The notes: generated by a model not told the origin, from the letters alone. 64,000 bases of DNA from Mycobacterium kiyosense (GCA_021654635.1 AP025179.1:3100001-3164000), one strand, 5' to 3'; shown: positions 24,846-33,589, counted from the first letter of the stretch. Made by a program: numbers and translations.

Positions 24846-25676
24846 CTACTCGTCGCGGTCGACGAAATCCCGCGGCTTCATCCCCGACTGCATGAGTTCG
24901 GCACGGCGGGCCTGCACGTCGCTGGCGGCGCCGACCATGTTGGTCAGGATGTGGCTGACCTGCAGGTGCACCCGCATGCCCATCAATTCCCACGCCCGCT
25001 TCACGTTGCTCTTCACCGCCATCAGCGTGGTGAGCGGGATCTGCGCGATCTTGCGCGCCATCTCCTCCACGGTGTCTTCGAGGTCCTCGCGCGGCACCAC
25101 CCGGTTGAGCAGCCCCCAGTCCAGGGCTTGCTGGGCCGACAGCGTGGGAGCCAGCAGCAGCCAGTCCATGGTGCGGTGCCAGTTCATCATCAGCCAGGGC
25201 TCGATCATGGTGTGACCGCCGGGCTCGCCGAGGCTTTGGGCAAGTGGCATCTGGAAATACGCGTCCTCGGAGGCGACGCAGAAGTCGGTCAGCAGGCCGA
25301 GGTAGATGCCGCCGCCCATGCAGTAACCGTGAATCTGGGAGATGGTCGGCTTCGGGAACTCCCAGAGATAGAGCGTCGGCCACAGGAACAGGTCCGCGGT
25401 GCCCTTGTAGAGGTCTTCGAACGTGTCACCGAAGTCTGGATAAGGGTTTTCGTCGGGGCCCCAGCGGGCGACATGTCCACCGCAGAAGCCTTTGCCGTTG
25501 GCTTTGAGGATGACGACTTTGATTTCTTTGTCGCGGTCCGCCTCGCGCAGGCACGTGTCGACTTCGGTCACCAGCACCGCGTCCTTGGTGTTGGCCTTGT
25601 CGACCCGGTTGAGGATGATCCGCGCGATCGGTGGTTCGCGCTCGTAGATGACCGCTTCGAGGACGCGACGCTCCAT
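24846..25676 (-). CDS. crotonase-superfamily protein (paralogue of 19309-20184)
   Basis: 276 residues. Crotonase fold with GKGFCGGHVARW and HGYCMGGGIYL oxyanion regions. The enoyl-CoA hydratase glutamates are replaced: Tyr at the Glu144 position and Leu at the Glu164 position (MPLAQ). It shares an extended, nearly identical stretch (RAWELMGMRVH) with the other crotonase of this block. Second gene of a leftward operon with the acyl-CoA dehydrogenase, 31 bp downstream of it, and therefore probably under the TetR operator at 26935. Convergent with the KstD-like gene, 8 bp apart. Confidence 0.85.
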   Translation of the reverse strand: MERRVLEAVIYEREPPIARIILNRVDKANTKDAVLVTEVDTCLREADRDKEIKVVILKANGKGFCGGHVARWGPDENPYPDFGDTFEDLYKGTADLFLWPTLYLWEFPKPTISQIHGYCMGGGIYLGLLTDFCVASEDAYFQMPLAQSLGEPGGHTMIEPWLMMNWHRTMDWLLLAPTLSAQQALDWGLLNRVVPREDLEDTVEEMARKIAQIPLTTLMAVKSNVKRAWELMGMRVHLQVSHILTNMVGAASDVQARRAELMQSGMKPRDFVDRDE

Positions 25677-25707
25677 TGCGGTGACACTACCGGATTTCGG
25701 TGTCGAC

Positions 25708-26871
25708 TCACAGGGAGCGACTGATGATTTCCTTCATGATTTCGCTTGTGCCGCCGTAGATCTTGTTCACCCGGGCCGCCGCGTAGGCGCGTGCGATCGG
25801 GTATTCCATCATGTACCCGTAGCCGCCGAAGAACTGCACGCACCGGTCGACGACCTCGACCGCCTTGTCCGCCGCGATCAGCTTGGCCATCGATGCCGTC
25901 GCGGGATGGTTGTTGCCGTCGATGTACTGCTGGATGCAGTAGTCGACGGTGGTCTTGATCGACAACGTCTCGGCCTTGAGTTCGGCGAGTTCAAACCTGT
26001 TGTGCTGAAACTTGATCAGCGTACGTCCGAAGGCTTCGCGCTGTTTGGTGTAGGCGATGGCTTCCAGCACGGCTGCCTCGGCCATGCCCGCGCAGACGGC
26101 GGCGATGATCAGGCGCTCCCGGGCCAACTGTTCCATCAGCTGGAAAAAACCCAGACCCTCGTTGTCTCCCAGCAGGTTCGCGGTGGGGACGCGCATGTCC
26201 GAGAAGAACAGTTCACGGGTGTCCTGGCCGTGCTGGCCGACTTTCTCCAGCACCCGGCCCCGCTCGAAGCCGGCCAAGTCGTCGCTGGTTTCGGCGACGA
26301 TCAGCGAGATGCCGCCGGCCCCCTGGGCCGGATCGGTCTTGGCGACGATGACCAGCAGGTCACAGTGAGTTCCGTTGGAGATGAACGTCTTTGACCCGTT
26401 GATCACGTAGTGTTCGCCGTCGCGCACCGCGGTGGTGCGTACCGCCTGCAGGTCGGATCCGGTGCCGGGCTCGGTCATCGCGATGGCCAATACGTTGTCG
26501 CCGCTGATGATTCCGGGTAGCCACCGCTCTTTCTGCGTTTGGTCGCCGTAGCTGGCGATGTAGTGCGCCACGATCGGCGAGTGCACGATCCAGCCGGAGG
26601 CACTGTCGTGCGCCAGCGCCATTTCTTCTGCCACCACCGCCGAATGGCCGAAGTCGCCGCCGGTCCCGCCATATCGTTCGGGCAGGTCGAGACCCAGTAG
26701 TCCGGCGTCGCCCAGCTTGTTCCAGAACTCACGATCGACCTGGTGCTGGCGGGCCCACCGCTCCTGGTTGGGAGTGGACTCCTTGCGCAGGAACGCGGCC
26801 GCGTGTTTGCGCAGTTCTCGGTGTTGATCGGTCTCCCAACTGGCCCGGTAGGCGGGAAAGAGTTCGGACAC
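25708..26871 (-). CDS. acyl-CoA dehydrogenase (FadE family)
   Basis: 387 residues, normal length. N-terminal helical domain, middle beta domain (AIAMTEPGTGSDLQAVRTT and GSKTFISNG) and C-terminal helical domain ending RVNKIYGGTSEIMKEIISRSL. Where short- and medium-chain enzymes carry the catalytic Glu (YEGT), this protein has YGGT, as many mycobacterial FadE proteins do; the base must then be elsewhere and I cannot place it. GTG 26871 has an AAGGTGAGG ribosome site. Faces the TetR gene across a perfect palindrome. Confidence 0.92.
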   Translation of the reverse strand: MSELFPAYRASWETDQHRELRKHAAAFLRKESTPNQERWARQHQVDREFWNKLGDAGLLGLDLPERYGGTGGDFGHSAVVAEEMALAHDSASGWIVHSPIVAHYIASYGDQTQKERWLPGIISGDNVLAIAMTEPGTGSDLQAVRTTAVRDGEHYVINGSKTFISNGTHCDLLVIVAKTDPAQGAGGISLIVAETSDDLAGFERGRVLEKVGQHGQDTRELFFSDMRVPTANLLGDNEGLGFFQLMEQLARERLIIAAVCAGMAEAAVLEAIAYTKQREAFGRTLIKFQHNRFELAELKAETLSIKTTVDYCIQQYIDGNNHPATASMAKLIAADKAVEVVDRCVQFFGGYGYMMEYPIARAYAAARVNKIYGGTSEIMKEIISRSL

Positions 26872-26934
26872 GTTGCCTCACCTTCGCGCGGCGAAAGGTC
26901 GGCCACCGCGGCCGGCCCCAGAGTTTCGCCGCTG

Positions 26935-26952
26935 ACGGTACAAATGTACCGT
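26935..26952. promoter_or_regulatory. TetR-type operator, perfect palindrome
   Basis: ACGGTACAAATGTACCGT: 8-bp perfect arms around a 2-bp centre, 33 bp before the TetR start at 26985 and 64 bp from the acyl-CoA dehydrogenase start. This is the expected place for autoregulation plus control of the divergent operon. Confidence 0.75.
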
Positions 26953-26984
26953 GTACTAGTCAAACGACCAGGAAGCCCCCGGCT

Positions 26985-27587
26985 ATGACCCACCCACCGC
27001 CCCACCCGCGGGCGACCGAACAGGACCTGACCGCCAAGGCACGCATCCGTAACACCGCCCTGGACATGTACGCCCAGTACGGCGCGGACCGGGTCTCCTT
27101 ACGCGCAGTCGCTGCCGAGGCCGGCGTCACGCTCGGGCTCGTCCAGCATCACTTCAAGACCAAAGCGGGCCTGCGCGATGCGGTCGACCAGCTCGTGGTG
27201 GACCATTTCGCGCTGGCCATCGCCGAAGTCTCCGCGCACGACGACCCTGCGGAGTTGGCGGCCGCGCGTGACGAAGCGGTGCGACGCATGCTGATCGCCA
27301 ATCCGGTTGTGGTGAGCTACATCCGGCGTTCGGTGCTCGAATCTTCTGCTGACCGTATGCATCTGCTGGATGTGCTGGTCGACCTCACCCGCAGCGAGGT
27401 CGTGGGCTTGCGGGAAGCGGGTCTGGCATCCACCCGGCGCCGGGAGGCGACGCAGGTCGTCGCCGTGTTGGTGCGGCAACTGGGCGAGTTGCTGCTGCAG
27501 CCGCTGGTCGATGCCACATGGGAGCGGGTCGCGCGTCGCGGCGACGGTCCAACGCCGCAGTTGTCGGTGACCCTCCGGGAAACCTGA
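26985..27587 (+). CDS. TetR family transcriptional regulator
   Basis: 200 residues. N-terminal HTH at about 17-63: ARIRNTALDMYAQYGADRVS then LRAVAAEAGVTLGLVQHHFK, with the typical VxHHFxxK end of the recognition helix. The C-terminal ligand domain is generic. Divergent from the acyl-CoA dehydrogenase/crotonase operon with an 18-bp palindrome between them, so it probably represses that operon and itself, with an acyl-CoA or pathway intermediate as inducer (inference). Convergent with the methyltransferase gene, 3 bp apart. Confidence 0.9.
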   Translation: MTHPPPHPRATEQDLTAKARIRNTALDMYAQYGADRVSLRAVAAEAGVTLGLVQHHFKTKAGLRDAVDQLVVDHFALAIAEVSAHDDPAELAAARDEAVRRMLIANPVVVSYIRRSVLESSADRMHLLDVLVDLTRSEVVGLREAGLASTRRREATQVVAVLVRQLGELLLQPLVDATWERVARRGDGPTPQLSVTLRET

Positions 27588-27590
27588 GCG

Positions 27591-28137
27591 TCAGCGACGT
27601 GCCACCAACCACGCTGTTCCGTCGCCCTCGCCGGCCGCCAGCAGGTCCAGTTCGGCGAATGCGGCGGTCAGTTCACCCGGCCTGGCCCGGAATGGCCCCG
27701 GCGCGGCGTCCACCTCGCTGAGGGTGGCGATCGCCAGCACACCTCCCGGCGCCAGTCGATCGATCAGCGCCCGGTCCAGGCGGCTATCGCGAAACCTGTG
27801 GCACAGGATCAGCTGGACGGGTTCGCCGGGTGGCAGACCGTCGTCGAGGTCGACGACGTCGAATCGGCAGCGGTCGCCAACGTTGTTGTGCTGAGCCAGC
27901 TCTCGCGCCAGGCCGATGGCGACCGCGGAGATATCCAGTCCCCAGACGTACAGCCCCCGGCGGGCCAGCCACACCGAGTCCTGGCCGCGGCCGCAAGCCA
28001 GGTCCAGCGCCTGCCCGGCGGTCGGCAGCAGGTTCATATGGGGGGGCAAGGAAACCCGGCGCCTGGGGAAGCTCGTCCGGTACCGGGTCGAGCCGCGTAT
28101 AGCGCTCGTCCCACCGGCGCCGGTCTTGTTCGGCCAT
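27591..28137 (-). CDS. SAM-dependent class I methyltransferase, frameshifted
   Basis: Two frames together give one methyltransferase of about 181 residues. The N-terminal part (MAEQDRRRWDERYTRLDPVP ... GFLAP) begins at ATG 28137. The SAM-binding part (ALDLACGRGQDSVWLARRG, VWGLDIS, then APGGVLAIATL) is read one base off. The break is a run of seven G on the plus strand at 28040-28046; six would restore one frame. Similar to TehB/Rv3030-like small methyltransferases. Sixteen bp behind the epimerase gene, same operon. Either a sequence error or a real disruption. Confidence 0.75.
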
Positions 28138-28153
28138 CGGGGTGCTGCTCGAG

Positions 28154-29248
28154 CTAAGGGCGCAGCGACACGGAATCCGCTGACTCCGAGGGTGCCGGAT
28201 CGCCGAAGCGCCGCGCGATTGCGCGCATGGGATCTGCTGTGGCGCCGGGGAATCCGCGGTAGGGGGACTTCCGCCGCAGGTACCAGCGCACCAGCGGAGC
28301 GGCGAGCCGCAACGGGAACCGCAGCCAGCCCACCTTGGCACGCGTCTCGGCCAGCAGCTGCGGTAACGAATGATGTTGGAATGCAAGAACTTTCTGAGCA
28401 GGTTCGGTGTCGATCCAGTCGGTGGCGTACCAGGACAGGTCGTCGTCGGGATCACCGGGCCGCCCGGGCGGGATGGCGCCGGGCAGACCCATGGCCGCGG
28501 CGTATTCCACACCGATTCTGGCCTGGGTGATCCGGTGGGTGCGGTCGCCGCCGATCAGGAAGACCTCGCGGACCCGGTCGGTACGGGTCGCAGCGCTGAA
28601 CGCGTGCGCGACGTCGCGCACGTCGACGGTGTGAATCCTTCCGTCGCAAGGCAATACCGCCTCGAAGAACACCAGGTCGCGGTCGATCTCGAAGCGCGGC
28701 TGCGCGGTGAGCACCCCGCCGAGGCGCAACACCACCCAGTCCAGGTCCGACGAGGTCACGCACTGCTCAGCCAAAGCCTTGTGTTGGCCATAGAGGTCGG
28801 TGGGATGCAGCGGGGTCGACGCGGTTAACAACGAGTCGCCGCGGTGGGGATTGCGCGCACCGTAGACCGCGATGCTGGATGCCTGCACGAATCGGGGCGG
28901 CGTCGGCATCTGTTCGGCGGCCCTGACCAAGGTCGCGGTGGCCGCCACGTTGACGGCGTATGCGAGCTGCCGACGCGCGTAACAGAACGGCGGGATGATC
29001 GCGGCCAGATGGATGACGACGGTGGGGGCGGCCGTCTCGAGCAGTGCCTTAACGTCCGACGGTGAAGTGAGGTCGGCCCAGCTGACCTGCACCGACGGAT
29101 GCGCAGTGAGTTCCCGCGCGCGTTTGCGGTGCGCGGGCGCGTCGAGGTCGGTGGCAACGACGCTGCGGCCTTCGCCGGCCAACTGGGCCACCACCGCGGA
29201 CCCGACGAGTCCGAACGCTCCGGTCACCAGCACACGATCGTCGGCCAC
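28154..29248 (-). CDS. NAD-dependent epimerase/dehydratase (extended SDR)
   Basis: 364 residues. Glycine motif VTGAFGLVGS at the N-terminus, Asp ending the second strand (ATDLD), catalytic Tyr-Lys in DLYGQHK with Ser in QASSIAVYG. It resembles NAD(P)-dependent sugar- or sterol-type epimerases/dehydrogenases (3-beta-HSD-like); substrate unclear. GTG 29248 follows a strong GGGAGGGAT site, and longer upstream starts lack one. First gene of an operon with the methyltransferase. A TGGACA-GC-TGTCT palindrome lies 24 bp upstream, shared with the divergent TetR. Confidence 0.82.
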   Translation of the reverse strand: MADDRVLVTGAFGLVGSAVVAQLAGEGRSVVATDLDAPAHRKRARELTAHPSVQVSWADLTSPSDVKALLETAAPTVVIHLAAIIPPFCYARRQLAYAVNVAATATLVRAAEQMPTPPRFVQASSIAVYGARNPHRGDSLLTASTPLHPTDLYGQHKALAEQCVTSSDLDWVVLRLGGVLTAQPRFEIDRDLVFFEAVLPCDGRIHTVDVRDVAHAFSAATRTDRVREVFLIGGDRTHRITQARIGVEYAAAMGLPGAIPPGRPGDPDDDLSWYATDWIDTEPAQKVLAFQHHSLPQLLAETRAKVGWLRFPLRLAAPLVRWYLRRKSPYRGFPGATADPMRAIARRFGDPAPSESADSVSLRP

Positions 29249-29271
29249 GTCCGATCCCTCCCGCAAATTTC

Positions 29272-29285
29272 TGGACAGCTGTCTG
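29272..29285. promoter_or_regulatory. TetR-type operator, copy 1 (TGGACAGCTGTCTG)
   Basis: Contains the perfect palindrome GACAGCTGTC. Located 24 bp before the epimerase start in the divergent region with the TetR gene at 29433. Same motif as copies at 29426, 32811 and 32965. Confidence 0.6.
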
Positions 29286-29425
29286 TTATCTTCTCGCGAC
29301 GCTATCGGCATTGTCGCCATCCGGCAAGGTTGGCCAGGGTCGCCGATTGCTTACCTGACGTGGTTCTGGCCTGATCAGAACGTATTTGTCGGCTAGTTGT
29401 GGCTGACAGTCGTCCTTTCCTACAC

Positions 29426-29439
29426 TGGACGGGTGTCTA
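29426..29439. promoter_or_regulatory. TetR-type operator, copy 2 (TGGACGGGTGTCTA)
   Basis: Matches TGGACR-NN-TGTCYR and overlaps the proposed GTG start of the TetR gene, a position suited to autorepression. Confidence 0.5.
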
Positions 29440-30044
29440 GAGACGCGGCGCTGCCGACGACCGGTCATGTCGGCGCCGCGGGCCAAGGAGCGGCAGCTCG
29501 CCGGTCGGATCGGCGGCCGGGGCAGACGATTCGCAAAGTCCTCGACGCCGGCCTGGAGGAATTGCGGGAATCCTCGTATGCCGACCTGACGATGCGCGCG
29601 GTGGCGCAGCGCGCGGGTGTGTCACCGGCCAGCGCCTATACCTACTTTTCGTCGAAAAGCGCTCTGGTTGCGGCGGTCTACCTGCGGTTGTTGCGTGAGC
29701 TGCCGCTGCACACCGACGTCAACGACACCACCAAGACGCGGGTGAGCGCGACCATGCGGGACATGGCGCTGGTGGTTGCCGACGAGCCCGAACTCACCGC
29801 CGGCTGCGGAGCGGCCCTGATGGCCGACGACCCCGCCGTTGCGCCGTTGCGTCAACAGATCGCCGAGGAGGTATCGCGGCGGATCGGTGCCGCGCTGGGG
29901 CCCGGTTGGCCGCGTTCGGTGAAGTCCACGCTGCAGATGACTTTCGCGGGCGCGCTGATGACCGCCCGCTTCCTCACCTACCAGGAGGTCGCCGGTCAAC
30001 TCGACGAAGCGGTCAATCTCATCCTGGGCGCATCGGTCGCCTGA
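29433..30044 (+). CDS. TetR family transcriptional regulator
   Basis: 203 residues from GTG 29433. HTH at about 35-80: [20 protein letters not shown] then [20 protein letters not shown], with TYFSSKSAL ending the recognition helix. C-terminal domain of the TetR_C type ([20 protein letters not shown]). Divergent from the epimerase/methyltransferase operon. Four copies of a TGGACR-NN-TGTCYR motif around it suggest a local regulon including the genes at 32742 and 33128. The start is uncertain: a TTG at 29397 would add 12 residues. Confidence 0.85.
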   Translation: MSRDAALPTTGHVGAAGQGAAARRSDRRPGQTIRKVLDAGLEELRESSYADLTMRAVAQRAGVSPASAYTYFSSKSALVAAVYLRLLRELPLHTDVNDTTKTRVSATMRDMALVVADEPELTAGCGAALMADDPAVAPLRQQIAEEVSRRIGAALGPGWPRSVKSTLQMTFAGALMTARFLTYQEVAGQLDEAVNLILGASVA

Positions 30045-30063
30045 GGCGTCACACCCCGGGCCG

Positions 30064-31449
30064 CTAGGGGTCGTCCTCGGGTTTGGGGTCGGGTTGCAGT
30101 GGTCGTTCGGGGTGGTGCATGCAGTTGGTGCGGGGTTGGCCGTGGTCGAGGTGTTCGGGGGGATCCATTCGGTGAGGCCGTGGGCGTTGCGGCGGGTGAT
30201 GTAGTTGCGCAGTTCGACCAAGCGGTTGTCGGGTCCGCAGGCCAGGGTGAGTTCGTCGATGTGGGTGCGTTGTGTGGCGAACCAGCCTTCGAGGTGGTGG
30301 ACCTGGGTCCAGTAGCCGGGCACGGTGCAGCCCGGTTTGGTGCAGCCGCGGTCTTGCCCAGCAGGACCAGGCGTTGTTCGGGGGTGGCCAGGCGTTTGCC
30401 GTGGTAGAGGGCCAGGGTTTTGTCGTGGTCGAAGACGGCCAGGTAGTGGTGCGCGCGGGCGGCCAGGCCGATCACGTCGGTCATGGGCAGCAGGGTGCCA
30501 CCGGCGGTCAGGGCGCGGCCGGCGCCGGCTTCGAGTTCGGCCAGGGTGGTGGTCACGATGAGGGTGGTGGGCAGGCCGTGGTGTTGGCCGAGTGTGCCGG
30601 ACTGCAGCAGGACGCGCAGGGCGCCCATCAGGGCGTCGTGGGTGCGCTGCTCGGCGGTGCGGGTGTCGCGGTCCACGGCGTCTTGGGCGGCGCGCCCGTC
30701 GAGGATGGGGTGGTCGTCGTCGGGGTTGGCCATGCCGGGGGCGGCGAGTTTGGCCAGCACCGGTTCGACGGTGGCGCGGCATTGGGGGGTCAGCCAGCCG
30801 CTGATCTTGGTCATTCCGTCGGGTTGCTGGGCGGCCCAGGGTGATGCCGCGTTTGCGGGTGTGTTCGGGTTCGTCGGGCCTAAAGTCGCCGTCGGGTTTG
30901 AGGCAGTCTTTGTAGACCTGGGCGTAGTCGGCGAGTTGGTCGGGGCGATACCCCCCGGCGATCAACGCCAGTTTGGCTTCGGCTTCGGCGCGGGCAGGCG
31001 CATCGACGGTGTCGGGCAGCTTGTTGAAGAACCCCTGAATGATGTTGACGTGCTCGGCCCCGATCAGCCCGTCGCGTTGGGCGGCCGCGGTCTGGGGCAG
31101 CGCCGGGCCCAGCGGCTGGCCGGTGATCGCCCGGCGCGGCCCCAGATCGGCGGCCTGGGTGATGCGTTGGTTGGCGTCACTTTTGTTGATCCGCAACCGA
31201 TTCGACAACGCCTGGGCCAGGGTGCCGCACAGCTCAGCATTGGTGGCCGCCGCGAGAGTTGGTTGATCACCGCATGCCCGGGCACCGCCAGCTTGCGCAC
31301 GATGCGTTCCACCCGGTCGATCACACCCAGCAGCTCCGCAGTGGTCGAGGCCTCAAAGCTCAACTCACACAAGCGATCCGCCTCGCCATCGAGCCCCCAT
31401 CGAGCCCGTCGAGCACCGCGGCGATCTCCCCACACGTGCTCGACGACAT
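30064..31449 (-). pseudogene. 13E12 repeat family protein (DUF222/HNH endonuclease), five frameshifts
   Basis: Reading across frames gives a full-length 13E12/REP13E12 protein of about 462 residues. It starts at ATG 31449 (MSSSTCGEIAAVLDGLDG), continues through [31 protein letters not shown] and KISGWLTP, reaches an HNH nuclease domain ([20 protein letters not shown] ... [11 protein letters not shown]) and ends EDDP at TAG 30064. Single-base shifts lie near 31396-31400, 31251-31262, 30829-30831, 30352 and 30157-30162; two of these are in C/G runs of five or six. There are no internal nonsense mutations. M. tuberculosis has a 13E12-type gene (Rv1765c) at the comparable place, as I recall. Such repeats serve as phage attachment sites in some mycobacteria. 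Confidence 0.88.
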
Positions 31450-31515
31450 ACCCGAATTCTACGAAGACCCACCGACAACAACCGCCCCTGCAAGGTCGGG
31501 ACGGACTGCCGCGCG

Positions 31516-32742
31516 TTACACCGGGGTCAGGGGCAACGACTTGCGCGGCTGAAAGACGAACGTCGACCCGCCACTGAACTTGGTGACCGCGACCTCGGAG
31601 AATTCCTTTGCCGCCGTGTCGGTTTCGATCACAATCGCGGTCCAGTCCGTCGGCGTGCCGCTGACTTCGACGCTCAGATGCGGGTCGACCGCGGCCACGA
31701 TCGCCTGCAACGGCTCGATGGAGCTTGGCGAGACCAGCGCCGGCCACGCGTCGTCCTCGTGGGCCGGTGACGGGTGCAGGTGCATCCGGTCGGCTTCGAA
31801 GTCAGCCGACACATACGCGGCGGGATTGAACAACGGGTGCAATTCCAGCACCCGGACCGCACCCTCGACGCCGGCCGGCAGGTCCAGCGCCCGGTGGATC
31901 CGCTCGGCCGCCAGGCCCGCCACCCCGATCGCCTGCTTGGTGGCTATCGAGCGGGTGAGCTCCGCGTCGTCGCCGGCGTGCTCGTTCACCGCGAGGACGA
32001 ACGAGAGGTGCAGCAGGTGCATCTGCAGGCACACCTCGTCGGCGAGGCGCACCAGCGCCGAATGCGAGAACGCGCCGAAATCGAAGTCGGACACCAGCGG
32101 GCCGGAGTAGTCGGACTGCCCCGGCTCGGTTTCGTCGATGTCGTCCAGTTCAGTCGTGGCGGCCCGGGTCCGGCCGACGATGTCGAGGGCGGGGATGAAA
32201 CCGACCTCCGGGTGGGAGTCGTCGATGATCACCGTCCAGGCGCAGTGCGGGTTGCGGTCGGAGGGTACCCGGGGCGGCCGGTGAATCGGCCGGACCTGGG
32301 CCTTGCGGTTGGTGGCCAGTGCGGTGGCGTCGAACGTGGGGTCCTCGATGTCGTGGCACATGCCACGCACGTACTCTTCGCCCATCGGTTCCACATCCAG
32401 CAGTGCCCCGCAGTGGTCGAGGTGGAACTCGCCGTGCCAGCGATCGTGCACGGTGTAGCGAAAGTCCATGAACTGCGGTGGAGCACCGATGTCGAGCTGC
32501 AGGCCTTTGAAGATGGTGACCACGTCGTCGCCCTCGAAGCGCAGCGCGCGCTGCATGCGTTTGGTGTACAGCGGGCTGGCGCCGGCCCATTCGTCGATGG
32601 CGATCTGCAACATGGCCGGCCGGCCGAATTGCTGGATGCACCAGGCCATTCCGGAGCGGTCGATCATCTGGCCGATCAACAGCAGCTCCGGTACCAGGGT
32701 GGCGAGCTGGTCCCGGCTGAGGCCGGCGTACCTGCTGGTCAT
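31516..32742 (-). CDS. conserved hypothetical mycobacterial protein
   Basis: 408 residues, soluble, no signal peptide. I do not recognise a named family. Visible features are a helical N-terminus (LVPELLLIGQMIDRSGMAWC), a His/Asp/Cys-rich segment (YTVHDRWHGEFHLDHCGALL, then GEEYVRGMCHDIED) that could hold a metal or iron site, and a central stretch PIHRPPRVPSDRNPHCAWTV. ATG 32742 has a good GGAGGACC ribosome site; longer upstream frames do not. A TGGACACGTGTCTG operator lies 69-82 bp upstream, so it may belong to the TetR(29433) regulon. The clustered His/Cys residues suggest an enzyme. Confidence 0.8.
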   Translation of the reverse strand: MTSRYAGLSRDQLATLVPELLLIGQMIDRSGMAWCIQQFGRPAMLQIAIDEWAGASPLYTKRMQRALRFEGDDVVTIFKGLQLDIGAPPQFMDFRYTVHDRWHGEFHLDHCGALLDVEPMGEEYVRGMCHDIEDPTFDATALATNRKAQVRPIHRPPRVPSDRNPHCAWTVIIDDSHPEVGFIPALDIVGRTRAATTELDDIDETEPGQSDYSGPLVSDFDFGAFSHSALVRLADEVCLQMHLLHLSFVLAVNEHAGDDAELTRSIATKQAIGVAGLAAERIHRALDLPAGVEGAVRVLELHPLFNPAAYVSADFEADRMHLHPSPAHEDDAWPALVSPSSIEPLQAIVAAVDPHLSVEVSGTPTDWTAIVIETDTAAKEFSEVAVTKFSGGSTFVFQPRKSLPLTPV

Positions 32743-32810
32743 GGAAGGTCCTCCGAGTGGCGACACCGTCGCGGCGCACGGCTCAAGCGGGCTGCCAATG
32801 CCGTCGATTA

Positions 32811-32824
32811 TGGACACGTGTCTG
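32811..32824. promoter_or_regulatory. TetR-type operator, copy 3 (TGGACACGTGTCTG)
   Basis: Contains the perfect palindrome GACACGTGTC, 69-82 bp before the start of the leftward hypothetical gene at 32742. Confidence 0.6.
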
Positions 32825-32964
32825 GTTTCGTCTTGAACTTTAGTCCTTCGTCCAGCCTCGGGCAAGGACGCCATACCGCAAGCAAGAACGGTCTCGACAG
32901 CTCGAGTTCATGACGCGGGATTGGTCTCTCGAGAGGAGATAACGATCGGCAAACCGGACAATGC

Positions 32965-32978
32965 TGGACAGGTGTCCA
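32965..32978. promoter_or_regulatory. TetR-type operator, copy 4 (TGGACAGGTGTCCA)
   Basis: The most complete copy: perfect 6-bp arms TGGACA/TGTCCA around GG. It lies about 150 bp before the membrane-protein start at 33128. Confidence 0.6.
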
Positions 32979-33127
32979 TCGCCGCTGGCGGGTCGGCCGG
33001 CTCGACGGATGTCCAGGAGCCCATCCCTCTCGAGTACAGCGGCGGGTTCGCCGCACCGCAATCAGTTGATCCGCTCCCCCGCGTCGGCGATCCTCGACAC
33101 AACGTCGTGGGCAAAGGAGGGCCGGCC

Positions 33128-33589
33128 GTGGCTGGTGTGGGACAGATCGCGCTCAACAGTGCACCGATCCTCGGTGGCGTCATGCTGGCCGTGGCGGCCG
33201 GCCAATTCCGCGGCCCGGACTTTCGCGGCCTGATCAAACAGGACATGGACCTGCTCGACCGCCTCCCCCCGGAGGCGACCCGAAGACGAGCCGAACTTCA
33301 GCGCACCATCGACGCCCGCATCGACGACCTGGTGGAGGCGACGGACCGGGGCCGTCGACTGCGTCAGGCCGCGGCGACGTATCAGGGCAACTGGCGCGAC
33401 GTCGTGCTGCTGATCTGCGTACTGCTGTTCACGGTCATCTGGTGGGACGTCAACCACAGTCGTGCCAATTGGCTGCCGACCTTCGTCCTGCTGATCGTGC
33501 TGTCGGTGGTAACGGCCGTTTACGCCCTGCGCGGAGCGGTGCACGCCGCATCGGCATTCCTGCACCGGCGACAGCAACCACACCCATAA
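33128..33589 (+). CDS. small membrane protein of unknown function
   Basis: 153 residues from GTG 33128, which has an excellent AAAGGAGGG ribosome site. A hydrophobic N-terminal segment (about 8-24) is followed by a charged helix with coiled-coil character (RAELQRTIDARIDDLVEATD) and two strong membrane segments (about 92-108 and 116-135). The tail is His/Gln/Arg-rich. No family recognised. The layout (short helix, cytosolic coiled coil, TM hairpin) is like several small mycobacterial stress-induced membrane proteins, but this is only a resemblance. Confidence 0.7.
   Translation: MAGVGQIALNSAPILGGVMLAVAAGQFRGPDFRGLIKQDMDLLDRLPPEATRRRAELQRTIDARIDDLVEATDRGRRLRQAAATYQGNWRDVVLLICVLLFTVIWWDVNHSRANWLPTFVLLIVLSVVTAVYALRGAVHAASAFLHRRQQPHP

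Larger units (their letters stand above)
32743..33127. other. divergent intergenic region with two operator copies
   Basis: 385 bp between the hypothetical gene (leftward) and the membrane protein gene (rightward). It holds two TGGACA-type palindromes (32811, 32965) and a CTCTCGAGAG palindrome near 32925. A longer frame for the membrane gene begins at 32921 but is not supported by a ribosome site. Confidence 0.5.

Noticed and set aside
30272..31577. Plus-strand open frames over the 13E12 region
   Set aside because: They are antisense to the conserved 13E12 protein blocks and have no similarity of their own.
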